Below, piece by piece: positions 1 to 7,880 of a DNA stretch of 32,496 nt. The stretch lies in assembly GCA_033765345.1 (NCBI GenBank), contig JANRIC010000162.1, positions 1 through 32,496 of the forward strand. Reading direction: 5' to 3'. A program made the translations under genes and the position numbers. This stretch comes from JANRIC01 sp033765345. Lineage in GTDB: Bacteria > Bacteroidota > Bacteroidia > Cytophagales > Microscillaceae. Position 1 is the stretch's first letter. Each line of letters begins with the position of its first letter. A model generated the notes under the pieces. It made no database searches. It saw nothing but the letters and a program-made list of their open reading frames with translations, and had not been told where the DNA came from.

Positions 1-101
1 TTGAGTTTTTTTGTAAGTTTTCTTCTAAAACTCTATAAAATATCGCAAAATATGGGTTTTGATAAAATATAGCATGTAAGTTTTATAAGAATAGTTATAT
101 T

Positions 102-455
102 TCATATAAATATTTCGCTAGGGTGCGAAAAGTCGGATTTAAACTTGTTTACTTCAGGAATTTCCATATCAACAGCTATTTCAACACTCGCATCAATATT
201 TCTATCTGCAAACCCAGCAATGTTCAAAGGCTCATCACTTAAATCGTTGATATAGTTAGTCATTTCAGATTGGGTAATATATCCTGCATCTTCAAAAGCA
301 ATCATAATATGTTTGGGCATTCCATGACCATCAAATTTTGGTTTCCCAAAAATAGCCGCATCCCATACCAAAGTTCCTAAAATAATTCCGCTATGGGAGG
401 CAGGAATTAGCTCTAAGTCATACATCCTTCTGAATTGTCTGATTTCCATGCTCAT
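102..455 (-). CDS. Hypothetical protein, 117 aa
   Basis: I do not recognise this protein. The open frame runs back to 512, but the first 19 residues (MFQVFIYQNILFYLLNF) are very AT-rich and read like translated non-coding DNA. The start at 453-455 (MSMEIRQFRR) or at 447-449 (MEIRQF) is therefore more likely. The remainder is an ordinary soluble-looking sequence with a Gly/His-rich stretch (ASHSGIILG, FDGHGMPKH) and an acidic C-terminal third. I see no signal peptide, membrane segment or known catalytic motif. It is divergent from the Rha-like regulator gene, and the two 16-bp palindromes at 541-589 lie between them, so the two may share regulation. No neighbour tells what it does. Confidence 0.5.
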   Translation of the reverse strand: MSMEIRQFRRMYDLELIPASHSGIILGTLVWDAAIFGKPKFDGHGMPKHIMIAFEDAGYITQSEMTNYINDLSDEPLNIAGFADRNIDASVEIAVDMEIPEVNKFKSDFSHPSEIFI

Positions 456-540
456 TTGTGTAAAATTTAAAAGGTAGAATAATATATTTTGATAAATAAA
501 AACTTGGAACAAAGATATGACTCATAGATACTACTGTCAA

Positions 541-589
541 TAGTGATTTATCACTAAATCTCGCTTTTTAGGATAGTGATTTATCACTA
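541..589. promoter_or_regulatory. Twin palindromic operator candidate
   Basis: The 16-base sequence TAGTGATTTATCACTA occurs twice, at 541-556 and 574-589. Each copy has 7-base arms (TAGTGAT/ATCACTA) around a TT centre. The copies are 33 bp apart start to start, about three helical turns, so two bound dimers would sit on the same face of the DNA. The pair lies between the unknown gene ending at 102 and the Rha/DinD-like regulator at 674. This is the usual place for operators of a divergent promoter region. The repeats are seen directly; which protein binds them is inference, with the adjacent regulator or an unlinked repressor as candidates. Confidence 0.6.
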
Positions 590-673
590 ATAAGAGTTTT
601 GCTGTATTGCAAATGACAAAAAATTTGTATTTTTCTCTAAGAAATTACTATTTTGCAAAAAAACAATACAATT

Positions 674-1492
674 ATGAACGAATTAGTCATTATCCAACGC
701 AAAGAAGCCCTTACTACTTCATTGAAAGTAGCTGAGGCATTTGAAAAACGCCACGACCACGTGATTCGTGATATCGAGACATTGATTGTAGAACTTGGAA
801 GTATAGAAAGCTCCTTAGGAGCACTCCCCAAATTTGGGGAGTCCTCTTACTTCAATGCTCAAAATAAAAAACAAAAAATGTACAAGCTCAATCGTCAAGC
901 TTTTACACTCTTGGCAATGGGTTATACAGGTGCAAAAGCATTACAATTCAAATTGGCTTATATGAATGCCTTTGATGAAATGGAGCGAAAAATCAAAGAA
1001 ATTTTAGAAAGTACAAGCTATCAAGACCTTTTGGAGAAAAAACGCCAAAAATATAAAAAACAAGGCTATTCTGATGCTTGGATTGAAGAAAGATTGGATA
1101 CCATAGAAGTCCGTAATGAGTTAGAATCTGAATGGCGCAAGCGAGGAGTTACAGAGGCAAAAGAATTTGCGCAGTTGAGTGCGACGATTTCCAAAGAAAC
1201 TTTTGGCATCACACCCAAGGAACACAAAAAAATCAAAAGTTTGAAAAACCATAATTTACGCGACCACATGACACGCACTGAGTTGGCTTTTGCCAAGTTA
1301 GGTGAGGTAGCCACCATTGATATTGCCCAAGTACAAGATGCACAAGGATTTGAAGAAAATCAAGATGCAGCCCAAAAAGGTGGAAAAATTGCAGGTGAAG
1401 CACGCAAACTTCTGGAGGCACACACGCAAAAGCCTGTTGTTACAAGTTTGAATTTCCTTCCTGAAAACAAAATAAAAAATTTGAAAAAATAG
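674..1492 (+). CDS. Rha-family / DinD-like phage-type regulator
   Basis: A 272-aa protein that looks like a joining of two known regulator modules. Residues about 1-105 (MNELVIIQRKEALTTSLKVA, then EKRHDHVIRDIE and YKLNRQAFTLLAMGYTGAKA) match the Rha/pRha phage regulatory domain. The C-terminal half (ESEWRKRGVTEAKEFAQLSA, NLRDHMTRTELAFAKLGEVA, QDAAQKGGKIAGEARKLLEA) resembles the C-terminal part of DinD and Bro-N antirepressor proteins of Bacteroidota. An upstream ATG at 653 would add seven residues. I prefer 674 because MNELVIIQ is the typical start of the family. Such proteins are phage or mobile-element regulators, some linked to DNA damage. No other phage gene is visible here. A hairpin sequence is embedded in its reading frame at 816-849. 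Confidence 0.8.
   Translation: MNELVIIQRKEALTTSLKVAEAFEKRHDHVIRDIETLIVELGSIESSLGALPKFGESSYFNAQNKKQKMYKLNRQAFTLLAMGYTGAKALQFKLAYMNAFDEMERKIKEILESTSYQDLLEKKRQKYKKQGYSDAWIEERLDTIEVRNELESEWRKRGVTEAKEFAQLSATISKETFGITPKEHKKIKSLKNHNLRDHMTRTELAFAKLGEVATIDIAQVQDAQGFEENQDAAQKGGKIAGEARKLLEAHTQKPVVTSLNFLPENKIKNLKK
816..849. repeat. Palindromic hairpin inside the Rha-like gene
   Basis: Bases 823-842 (ACTCCCCAAATTTGGGGAGT) form a perfect 20-bp palindrome. Pairing continues outward to 816 and 849 with one C-C mismatch and one G-T pair, giving about 17 paired positions per arm. It is in frame and encodes LGALPKFGES between the recognition part and the YFNAQNKK segment of the Rha domain. It may be a small palindromic insertion tolerated in the coding sequence, or only a chance result of codon choice. 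Confidence 0.6.
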
Positions 1493-1541
1493 ACTTGTTT
1501 TGGATTTTCCTTGCTTAGTCAGTAATATGTATGATTGTCTA

Positions 1542-1557
1542 TTGTGATTTGTTACTA
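1542..1557. promoter_or_regulatory. Degenerate third copy of the operator palindrome
   Basis: TTGTGATTTGTTACTA matches the 541/574 palindrome (TAGTGATTTATCACTA) at 13 of 16 positions. It sits in the gap between the convergent ends of the Rha-like gene and the two-TM protein gene. It could be an auxiliary binding site or chance in AT-rich DNA. Confidence 0.3.
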
Positions 1558-2133
1558 TTATTTGTCAAACAAAAGTTTCAAATCCAAAGCTTCATTTCCA
1601 CTCCCCATCTCTTTGCGTATTTCAAGCAATACCTCAATGGCTTGTTGCTGAACCTGTTTGTCTTCTGTCGAGTGCATTTTTAGCTGCTCTATGAGTTTCA
1701 GGTATTGGGTCAATACAGCCGGACTTGCCCATAGTAAGATTTCAGGGCTAAGTTGGGTGAGCTTAGTTTTCAGCAAAGGAATATGAATATTTACTCCTAT
1801 ATCTGTCAGAAAGTCTTCTACATAGTTATTCTTTTCCCCTTGAATTGCTACCTGAGCAAAGCAGACTTTCAAAAATGCTATGTAGGCTTTGACCTTTTCG
1901 GGAGGCATAGGTGTTTCCTTGTTTTGTTTGGATTGCTTGCGGATAGCCTGCGTAATCCAATAGGTACAAAGTAACATCATAAACCCGTTTATCAGCAATA
2001 GGGCATTCCAAGGATGATTCAATGATAGGTATTGCCTGAGCATATAACTCCCTGCTATATAGACTCCCCAAAAGATAGCTCCGATAATTGCCAAGCTAAT
2101 GAGTAAGGCGATGAATTTTTTGAGTGTTGGCAT
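1558..2133 (-). CDS. Two-TM membrane protein of unknown function
   Basis: I do not recognise the family. Two hydrophobic segments near the N-terminus (around FIALLISLAIIGAIFWGVYI and ALLLINGFMMLLCTYWI, separated by a short loop) are followed by about 120 residues of soluble, mostly helical sequence. A hairpin-like inner-membrane anchor with a cytoplasmic C-terminal domain fits. The frame extends 12 residues upstream to 2169, but that piece (MKTKNKHLNKKT) is low-complexity, and MPTLKKFIALL at 2131-2133 is a natural start. It follows the immunity-like gene on the same strand (81 bp gap with this start), so it may be the last gene of the eCIS transcript. That link is weak, because nothing in its sequence points to the injection system. 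Confidence 0.65.
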   Translation of the reverse strand: MPTLKKFIALLISLAIIGAIFWGVYIAGSYMLRQYLSLNHPWNALLLINGFMMLLCTYWITQAIRKQSKQNKETPMPPEKVKAYIAFLKVCFAQVAIQGEKNNYVEDFLTDIGVNIHIPLLKTKLTQLSPEILLWASPAVLTQYLKLIEQLKMHSTEDKQVQQQAIEVLLEIRKEMGSGNEALDLKLLFDK

Positions 2134-2214
2134 TGTTTTTTTGTTTAAATGTTTATTCTTTGTTTTCAAGTTGTTGACTTAACTTTACTTAAACTCTAAG
2201 AACCGGGAAATATA

Positions 2215-2790
2215 TTATAACTGCGATAAAATTGCCATATGCTCTTTTATTTTAACTATTTGGATGTTCTCAGGGTCTAAATCTCCTCCTAATGCAATTG
2301 CTGGCACAAAACCATAACATTCATCAGGAGCGGGAATAGGCAATCGCTCTCTCGCCCAAGCATAAAAATTAGAAAACATCAGTGGAGCGTAAATTTCTTC
2401 TGTTGTGAGCCACCCATTCATCACAGCGTCTAAAGTGTCCGTAAAACCCGTAATTTCCTTATTAATAGGACATAAATAATTGTAAGGCTCTCCTTTGTTG
2501 GTAATTTTAGTAGAATTATCATCTAAAAAAATTAGTCCTCCAAAAGCCGTACGTATTACCACATGAAGATTTTCGTTTTTTGGAATAAAAAAAGAAAGAA
2601 TTTCAGCATATTCATCTGGATTGACTAACCAGAAAAAGCCATCTTTAAAAAAAGAAAGCCCTTTTGTTTTCCAAATCTCAAGCAAAAATTCAGGGATTGT
2701 AGTGCTATACTTTTGAATGATATCATCAGGAACATCTTTATAAAAAATACCATCACCATTAAACTCATAAAAGGCTCTTAAATTAGTCAT
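2215..2790 (-). CDS. GAD-like/DUF1851 immunity protein (Tdi1-like)
   Basis: A 191-aa soluble protein with the look of the GAD-like plus DUF1851 family. The N-terminal part has IPEFLLEIWKTKGLSFFKDG, FFWLVNPDEY and AFGGLIFLDD. The C-terminal part has FTDTLDAVMNGWLTTEEIY, PLMFSNFYAWARERLP and CYGFVPAIALGGDLDPENIQ. In Agrobacterium this domain pair forms Tdi1, the immunity protein that neutralises the type VI DNase effector Tde1. Here the start codon (2788-2790) directly abuts the stop codon of the DUF4157 cargo gene, whose C-terminus is Ntox15/Tde1-like. Toxin and antidote families therefore match and the genes are translationally adjacent. I infer that it binds and blocks that toxin domain in the producer's cytoplasm. 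Family recognition is strong; the specific pairing is inference. Confidence 0.85.
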   Translation of the reverse strand: MTNLRAFYEFNGDGIFYKDVPDDIIQKYSTTIPEFLLEIWKTKGLSFFKDGFFWLVNPDEYAEILSFFIPKNENLHVVIRTAFGGLIFLDDNSTKITNKGEPYNYLCPINKEITGFTDTLDAVMNGWLTTEEIYAPLMFSNFYAWARERLPIPAPDECYGFVPAIALGGDLDPENIQIVKIKEHMAILSQL

Positions 2791-5700
2791 TTATTTTATA
2801 TTTAATTTTACATTCATTTTAGTTCCCTCATATACTTTGGGATTTACTTTTTCAACTGCTTTAACAATATCTTCAATCTTTGATGGCCATTGATATCCAA
2901 TAGCACTGTTAATAGCGTGTACCCCCACCCCTGAAAACTCATAATGATCCCCACCTGCCACTTGGTCTAACCTATGAGTAGCAGCCATTCTAAGTTCCCA
3001 CATTTTTTCTATATCTTCTTTTTTTAATTTTTTCTTGTTATCTTTTACAAAATTCTCGTATTCTTCACTATCCTTAGAAGAAGATGGTATTTGATTGATG
3101 TCATTAAGGATACGCTTCCTTAACTCTGAATCAGGTATTCGCCCTTTTTGTTCAAAAGCATATCTATTTGATAGCCATTTGGCAATTGTCATGTCCCTCA
3201 AAGCTTCTACTTGTTCATTTAATTGTAATTTCAGGTGCTTATTTAAAATCTCAGATTCTTTATATTCTTTAATAAAATCTTTACTAAAATTAAGTTTTAC
3301 TTCATCCATTTTGTCTTTTTTGTCTTTCAAATCAACCTTCTTAAATTCCTTTCCTAAATTTTTAACTTCATCTTTTATTTTCCCTATTATTTCTTTATTC
3401 TTGTCTTTATTCTTCTCAGCAGAAGATTTTATTTGCTTCTTCAATTTATAGATTTTTTTAAGAATTTCATTTATCTTTTTTGCTGCTTCTTTACCTTCTT
3501 TACTTGTCTGGGTTTCAGATATATTATTTATTAAATCATGAACCAATTGCGGAGTACTTTGAATCATCAATTCAGCACTCTCATCTTTCCCTTCAAAATA
3601 AAGAGTATGCTGGTCTTCGTCTTCATCGGTGCATTTTTCCTTTATATTTAAGATTATTTGTAAAGAATCTTCTACCCCCAACTCCTCCTCAATTTGAGTA
3701 ATGATTGGCATTAAGCCATCTTCTTCATTTTCAATTGTTACATCATCTTTTGTAATTTCTTCAGGCTTGGTATCAGGTTTATCTTTCTTTTTAGCAAGAT
3801 TATCTGCATCTTTATCCAATGTATTTAATTTCTGTTGTGCTTGTTTAATTAGACTTAAAACCTTGGCTTGTTTTTCTTTCTCTTCTATTTTATTTGCCAT
3901 ATCAATATAATCTTTGAGTTTTTCAGTCAAGGGTTTTTCTTTACTCGCCATCATCACTACGGCATCTTTTCCTTTTTGAATAATCCAAATTTTATGCGAT
4001 TCTTTGCCTACTTTGAAATTGATAACTTTTCCGATTTCTTCTCCATCTTTTTTCTTCCCATCCTTTCCTCCTAAGCCCAGCATTTCCAAAAAGGCGGTAC
4101 CGGCAGCCAGGGCTTTATCAATCAACCAATCGATGCCTTCATTGACTTTTGCTTGGGCTTTCTCTATCAGTTCGCTAATTTTTTTGCTGAGCTTGCCCAA
4201 GCCTACTTGATTGGCAAGGAAGCCAATTGCCACAGGGATGCCATCTGCCAGGGCATTTTCTAAGAAGTTGGCGGCATTTTGGATATTGCCTTGGGCTATT
4301 TCCAATACCCCTTTCACGAAAGAATTGACGATTTCTAAGATTTCTCTGAGCTTCTCGATAAAGGATTCTACGGCACTGTAGAAGGCAATGGCACTGTTTA
4401 CGACTGCCATAATTCCCGTAGGGTCAAGCATAGACAGCACTTTGGCAATGGCTTTCTCGATGAGTTTCTCCGTTAGGTAGCTTTTCACAGCATCTACCAC
4501 TACATTCCACAAATCGCTGATCTTTTCCTGTACATATTCCCAGATAGCTATGGGACCTCGCTCCATCACATCTTTGACAAATTTCCAGATACCAGTGAGG
4601 GTATCCAATACTTTGCGAATTTTATCTACTTTTTCTTTGCCTATTTTGAGTTCAAGACGTTTGAGGATATTGTCCACGCTGATGCCCAAAACATCTAATG
4701 CCATACCTAAAATGGATTTGAAGGTAATATCGGTGGGTGGTTTGATACCTGCTTCTCCAACAACGCCAAAGAGCCAAGTTTGTAAGCCTTTGAGTAAATG
4801 TTTGAGAAAATTATTGAAGAAGTTTTCAAAGCCCAGTTTGACGGCTTTGAGTAAGTTTAGTAAGAACTGGACTGGGTCTTTTTTGATGATTTCAAAAGCT
4901 TGGATTACATTGGCAATGATAGACTGGATAAGGTCTATGGGGAATTTCATCAGTTCAAGAATGACCATAATGACCATTTTGACTACTTCAATTGCAAAAG
5001 TGAGTATTCTTTTAATCGGTTCAGCAAATTTATTCAATACCCTTTCAAATGCCTCTAAGGGACGAAGCAAATCATCAATGGTAAAGGAGTTCCAGATTTG
5101 TATGAAAGTATCCCGAATAAATGCCCAAGAAATACCCATATCTTCAATGACCTTATCTACTTTTCCGCCCAATTTCTCAATAGTTCCAGTTTGGTTCAAT
5201 TGGTCAAATTTTTCTTTTCCTGCGATTAGTTCTATGAATCCACCTACAAAATTGACGGCTGTACGAGGCACTACGACTTGGGTTATGGGGTCTTTGCCTA
5301 AAATCACACTTAGTAACTTATACCCTCTAGTTTGTTGAGCAACTTCTTTGAGCCAATTGAGTAATGCTTTTTTGACTAACTCGAGTACTTTTTTGGCTAC
5401 ATCTTTGGCGAAAGCGAGGAAGTCTTTGAATAAGGCACCAAACTCATTGATAATTTCCGCGAACTTACCGAAAATATCACTTAAACTTGTTAAGCTGAAG
5501 GAGTCCCAAACTTTTTGGATGATTGCCAAAAATCTATCTATCAAGCCATTAAACCTGCCTATCTGAGTATCAATCCAATCTGCTGCTTCTTGGAGCGTAC
5601 CTCTTTGTTTCATCTGTTCCACCTCGGTCTTCTTGCCTATTAAGATGAGGAAATCCTCCAGAATTTCAGCTGTAGAAGCCTCGACTCTATCTTGCAAAGG

Positions 5701-7878
5701 AAATTTGCGATGTAATACCTTAGTAGCTAATTTGTATGCCGGGCTATTTTTTTCCAGATAATTCACTAAAGGAATACCAAGGGTTTCGGTTACAAATTTG
5801 ATGAGTTGGTCTATAGCAGATGAAGCAAAGTTATTTATATCTGTAATCAAAGAAGCAAATTCTTCTCTAAATATCGTAATGGCTTTGTTGATAAGTTCTC
5901 CTAAATTCCCTTTAACAGCATCTTTTGCTATCTCCCAAAATCCTTTATCTTTAAACTCTAGTTGGAGTTTATTCAAAGCTCCTTGAAAGACCTGTTGGAT
6001 TCGGGTGAAGGTAATATTCAAACGCCCTAGTTCACCACTTACCCAATCATAAGCTTTCTGTATAATGCCATATTCATTAAGTTTTTCATACAAGATATTC
6101 CCACCAGGTACCACTCCCATCAAACCCTTGATTAAATTATGGGCATTGCGTTCAACGTCTTTATTTCTTATGATGTCATAGCTGAGGGCAAAAGTGAGTA
6201 ATGAATATCCGGGAATGTTGTCTATGATTTTATTCAAATCAATCCCCAGAGCACTGGTTACATCATTAATTGAAAAACCCATTAAGGTATCTGTATGAGC
6301 TTCACTAAAATACCTCATAATCACCGCCCGCTGATGTATCGTATGCGTCAGTTCATGCACCAGCAAGCGCATACCTTCAGTAGAATCAGGATTGTACTCG
6401 CCTCGATTGAAATAGATATTCCTGCCCAGCGTGAAGGCTCTTGCTCCTAAGATTTGGCAGAATTGCACGGCATTGGCATCGGTATGGATGCGAACAGTGC
6501 TAAAATCCACCTCGCCGAATATTTGTTGGAGATAAAATAATTTATCTTCTGGAATCTTAGCACCTCTTCCCTCGGTGGCGCGGATTTCTTTTTCTATCTG
6601 AGGGTTCACTTCCCGGTCTTTGTTCATCCCCAATAGAATATCTTTATCTTCCTCCTTGCGTAATATGGGTGCATGATTGACAAAGGAAGATTTTTTGGAA
6701 ATGGACGAATTATCACTCCCTGTTAAATCAGTTTGCATATGATCACTTTTTTCCTCTTGCAGGGTATTGCCTTGTTGGTCAAGAGAAGATGTATTGTTTT
6801 GTAGATGTATGCTGGGTGTTTGGGTCTGTTGAACTACGTGGGTGAGTTCGTGCGCCAGCAGTTTTTTACCATCACTATTGTCGGTTTGGAATTTGCCTTC
6901 GTTAAAATAAATGTCTTTCCCTACGGTAAATGCCTGCGCGTTGATTGCTTGTGCCATTTGGGTAGCTTGGGTATCGGTATGGATCTTTACATTCCCAAAA
7001 TCTCGCCCAAATCTACTTTGCATAAAATTTAGGGTTTGTGTAGGCAAACTATTCCCAATGCCTTTGCTGGACAATATTTGCTTACTCAAATCACCCTGTG
7101 TAATATTTTCATTATTTTTCTGGTGTTGAATAAATGAAGTAGTAGCCCATGATTTGGCTTGTACTTTTTCTTCTTCCTCAGCCTTTCTTTGAATAAAAGG
7201 TTTGGTGTGTAATTTATCTTCTTCTTTTTCCTTGGATTGTATTTTTTCTTTGTCTTCTTCTTTAGCCTTTCTTTGAATAAAAGGTTTGGTGTGTAATTTA
7301 TCTTCTTCTTTTTCCTTGGATTGTATTTTTTCTTTGTCTTCTTCTTTAGCTTTCCTTTGAATCAGGGGTTTGGTATTTAATTTTTCTTCTTCTTTTTCCT
7401 TGGATTGTATTTTTTCTTTGTCTTCTTCCTCAGCCTTTCTTTGAATCAAAGGTTTGGTATTTAATTTGTCCTTTTCTTCCTCTTTCTTGGCGTGTATTTT
7501 TTCCTTTTCTTCTGTTACTTTTTTATGAAGTAGTAGTTTTTTATTTAATTTTTCCTTTTCTTCCTCTTTGGATTGTACTTTTTCTTTGTCTTCTTCCATC
7601 CCTTTCCGCTGAATGAAAGGCATCGTTTGAACGTTTGGCTTTTCTTTCTCACAATCCGCACATTTTCGCTGAATGGTTGCATTAACTGGCATCCGCATCA
7701 CCTTGTCTGCCATACTATCTGCTTCTTTTTCATAGACATCATCTGGCGCACCTACTTTTAATTTGGGCTGAATCACCATTTGGGGCTGTACGCTTTCCTT
7801 TTGTGCTTTTTCCTGCACTTGAGCCGCCGGACTAAAAGATGTATTTGTTTTAGATTGATTGACTTTACTATGTTCCAT
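2791..7878 (-). CDS. eCIS cargo: double DUF4157, Ntox15-type DNase tip
   Basis: A 1695-aa polymorphic toxin, probably loaded in or on the injection particle. Residues 1-85 include QRKCADCEKEK, a CxxC stretch common in DUF4157 proteins. Residues about 86-243 are charged 28-residue repeats with IQRK motifs. Two DUF4157 domains follow (about 266-352 and 430-517), with HELTH at 343-347 and 508-512. Three diverged helical modules lie near 556-635, 713-800 and 851-938, then a long amphipathic region to about 1320 and a Lys/Glu-rich linker. The end (about 1543-1690) contains MTIAKWLSNRYAFEQKGRIP, AATHRLDQVAGGD with the HxxD pair H1635/D1638, and AINSAIGYQW. These are Ntox15 hallmarks, the family of the Tde1 DNase. 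There is no signal peptide. It starts 2 bp after the ATPase gene and abuts the immunity-like gene. DNase activity is inferred from the family. Confidence 0.88.
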   Translation of the reverse strand: MEHSKVNQSKTNTSFSPAAQVQEKAQKESVQPQMVIQPKLKVGAPDDVYEKEADSMADKVMRMPVNATIQRKCADCEKEKPNVQTMPFIQRKGMEEDKEKVQSKEEEKEKLNKKLLLHKKVTEEKEKIHAKKEEEKDKLNTKPLIQRKAEEEDKEKIQSKEKEEEKLNTKPLIQRKAKEEDKEKIQSKEKEEDKLHTKPFIQRKAKEEDKEKIQSKEKEEDKLHTKPFIQRKAEEEEKVQAKSWATTSFIQHQKNNENITQGDLSKQILSSKGIGNSLPTQTLNFMQSRFGRDFGNVKIHTDTQATQMAQAINAQAFTVGKDIYFNEGKFQTDNSDGKKLLAHELTHVVQQTQTPSIHLQNNTSSLDQQGNTLQEEKSDHMQTDLTGSDNSSISKKSSFVNHAPILRKEEDKDILLGMNKDREVNPQIEKEIRATEGRGAKIPEDKLFYLQQIFGEVDFSTVRIHTDANAVQFCQILGARAFTLGRNIYFNRGEYNPDSTEGMRLLVHELTHTIHQRAVIMRYFSEAHTDTLMGFSINDVTSALGIDLNKIIDNIPGYSLLTFALSYDIIRNKDVERNAHNLIKGLMGVVPGGNILYEKLNEYGIIQKAYDWVSGELGRLNITFTRIQQVFQGALNKLQLEFKDKGFWEIAKDAVKGNLGELINKAITIFREEFASLITDINNFASSAIDQLIKFVTETLGIPLVNYLEKNSPAYKLATKVLHRKFPLQDRVEASTAEILEDFLILIGKKTEVEQMKQRGTLQEAADWIDTQIGRFNGLIDRFLAIIQKVWDSFSLTSLSDIFGKFAEIINEFGALFKDFLAFAKDVAKKVLELVKKALLNWLKEVAQQTRGYKLLSVILGKDPITQVVVPRTAVNFVGGFIELIAGKEKFDQLNQTGTIEKLGGKVDKVIEDMGISWAFIRDTFIQIWNSFTIDDLLRPLEAFERVLNKFAEPIKRILTFAIEVVKMVIMVILELMKFPIDLIQSIIANVIQAFEIIKKDPVQFLLNLLKAVKLGFENFFNNFLKHLLKGLQTWLFGVVGEAGIKPPTDITFKSILGMALDVLGISVDNILKRLELKIGKEKVDKIRKVLDTLTGIWKFVKDVMERGPIAIWEYVQEKISDLWNVVVDAVKSYLTEKLIEKAIAKVLSMLDPTGIMAVVNSAIAFYSAVESFIEKLREILEIVNSFVKGVLEIAQGNIQNAANFLENALADGIPVAIGFLANQVGLGKLSKKISELIEKAQAKVNEGIDWLIDKALAAGTAFLEMLGLGGKDGKKKDGEEIGKVINFKVGKESHKIWIIQKGKDAVVMMASKEKPLTEKLKDYIDMANKIEEKEKQAKVLSLIKQAQQKLNTLDKDADNLAKKKDKPDTKPEEITKDDVTIENEEDGLMPIITQIEEELGVEDSLQIILNIKEKCTDEDEDQHTLYFEGKDESAELMIQSTPQLVHDLINNISETQTSKEGKEAAKKINEILKKIYKLKKQIKSSAEKNKDKNKEIIGKIKDEVKNLGKEFKKVDLKDKKDKMDEVKLNFSKDFIKEYKESEILNKHLKLQLNEQVEALRDMTIAKWLSNRYAFEQKGRIPDSELRKRILNDINQIPSSSKDSEEYENFVKDNKKKLKKEDIEKMWELRMAATHRLDQVAGGDHYEFSGVGVHAINSAIGYQWPSKIEDIVKAVEKVNPKVYEGTKMNVKLNIK
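7165..7620 (-). repeat. 84-bp tandem repeats coding charged 28-aa units
   Basis: About five and a half direct repeats of 84 bp within the cargo gene. Each unit encodes roughly IQRKAKEEDKEKIQSKEKEE followed by DKLHTKPF. The two units near 7195-7362 are almost identical in DNA, and the outer units have drifted, which points to recent expansion by slippage or unequal recombination. The region precedes the first DUF4157 domain and is predicted to be a long charged helix or disordered tether. Copy number may vary between strains. Confidence 0.85.
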
Positions 7879-7880
7879 AT

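Noticed and set aside
674..1492. A resident prophage, suggested by the Rha-like regulator and tail genes.
   Set aside because: No terminase, portal, capsid, integrase, holin or lysis gene is seen. The tail genes belong to an eCIS and the regulator stands alone.
4550..5338. A 262-codon open frame on the plus strand, antisense to the cargo gene.
   Set aside because: It mirrors the helical repeat region of the 1695-aa protein, has low-complexity Ser/Ile/Leu composition, no start context and no family motifs. It is a shadow of the real gene.
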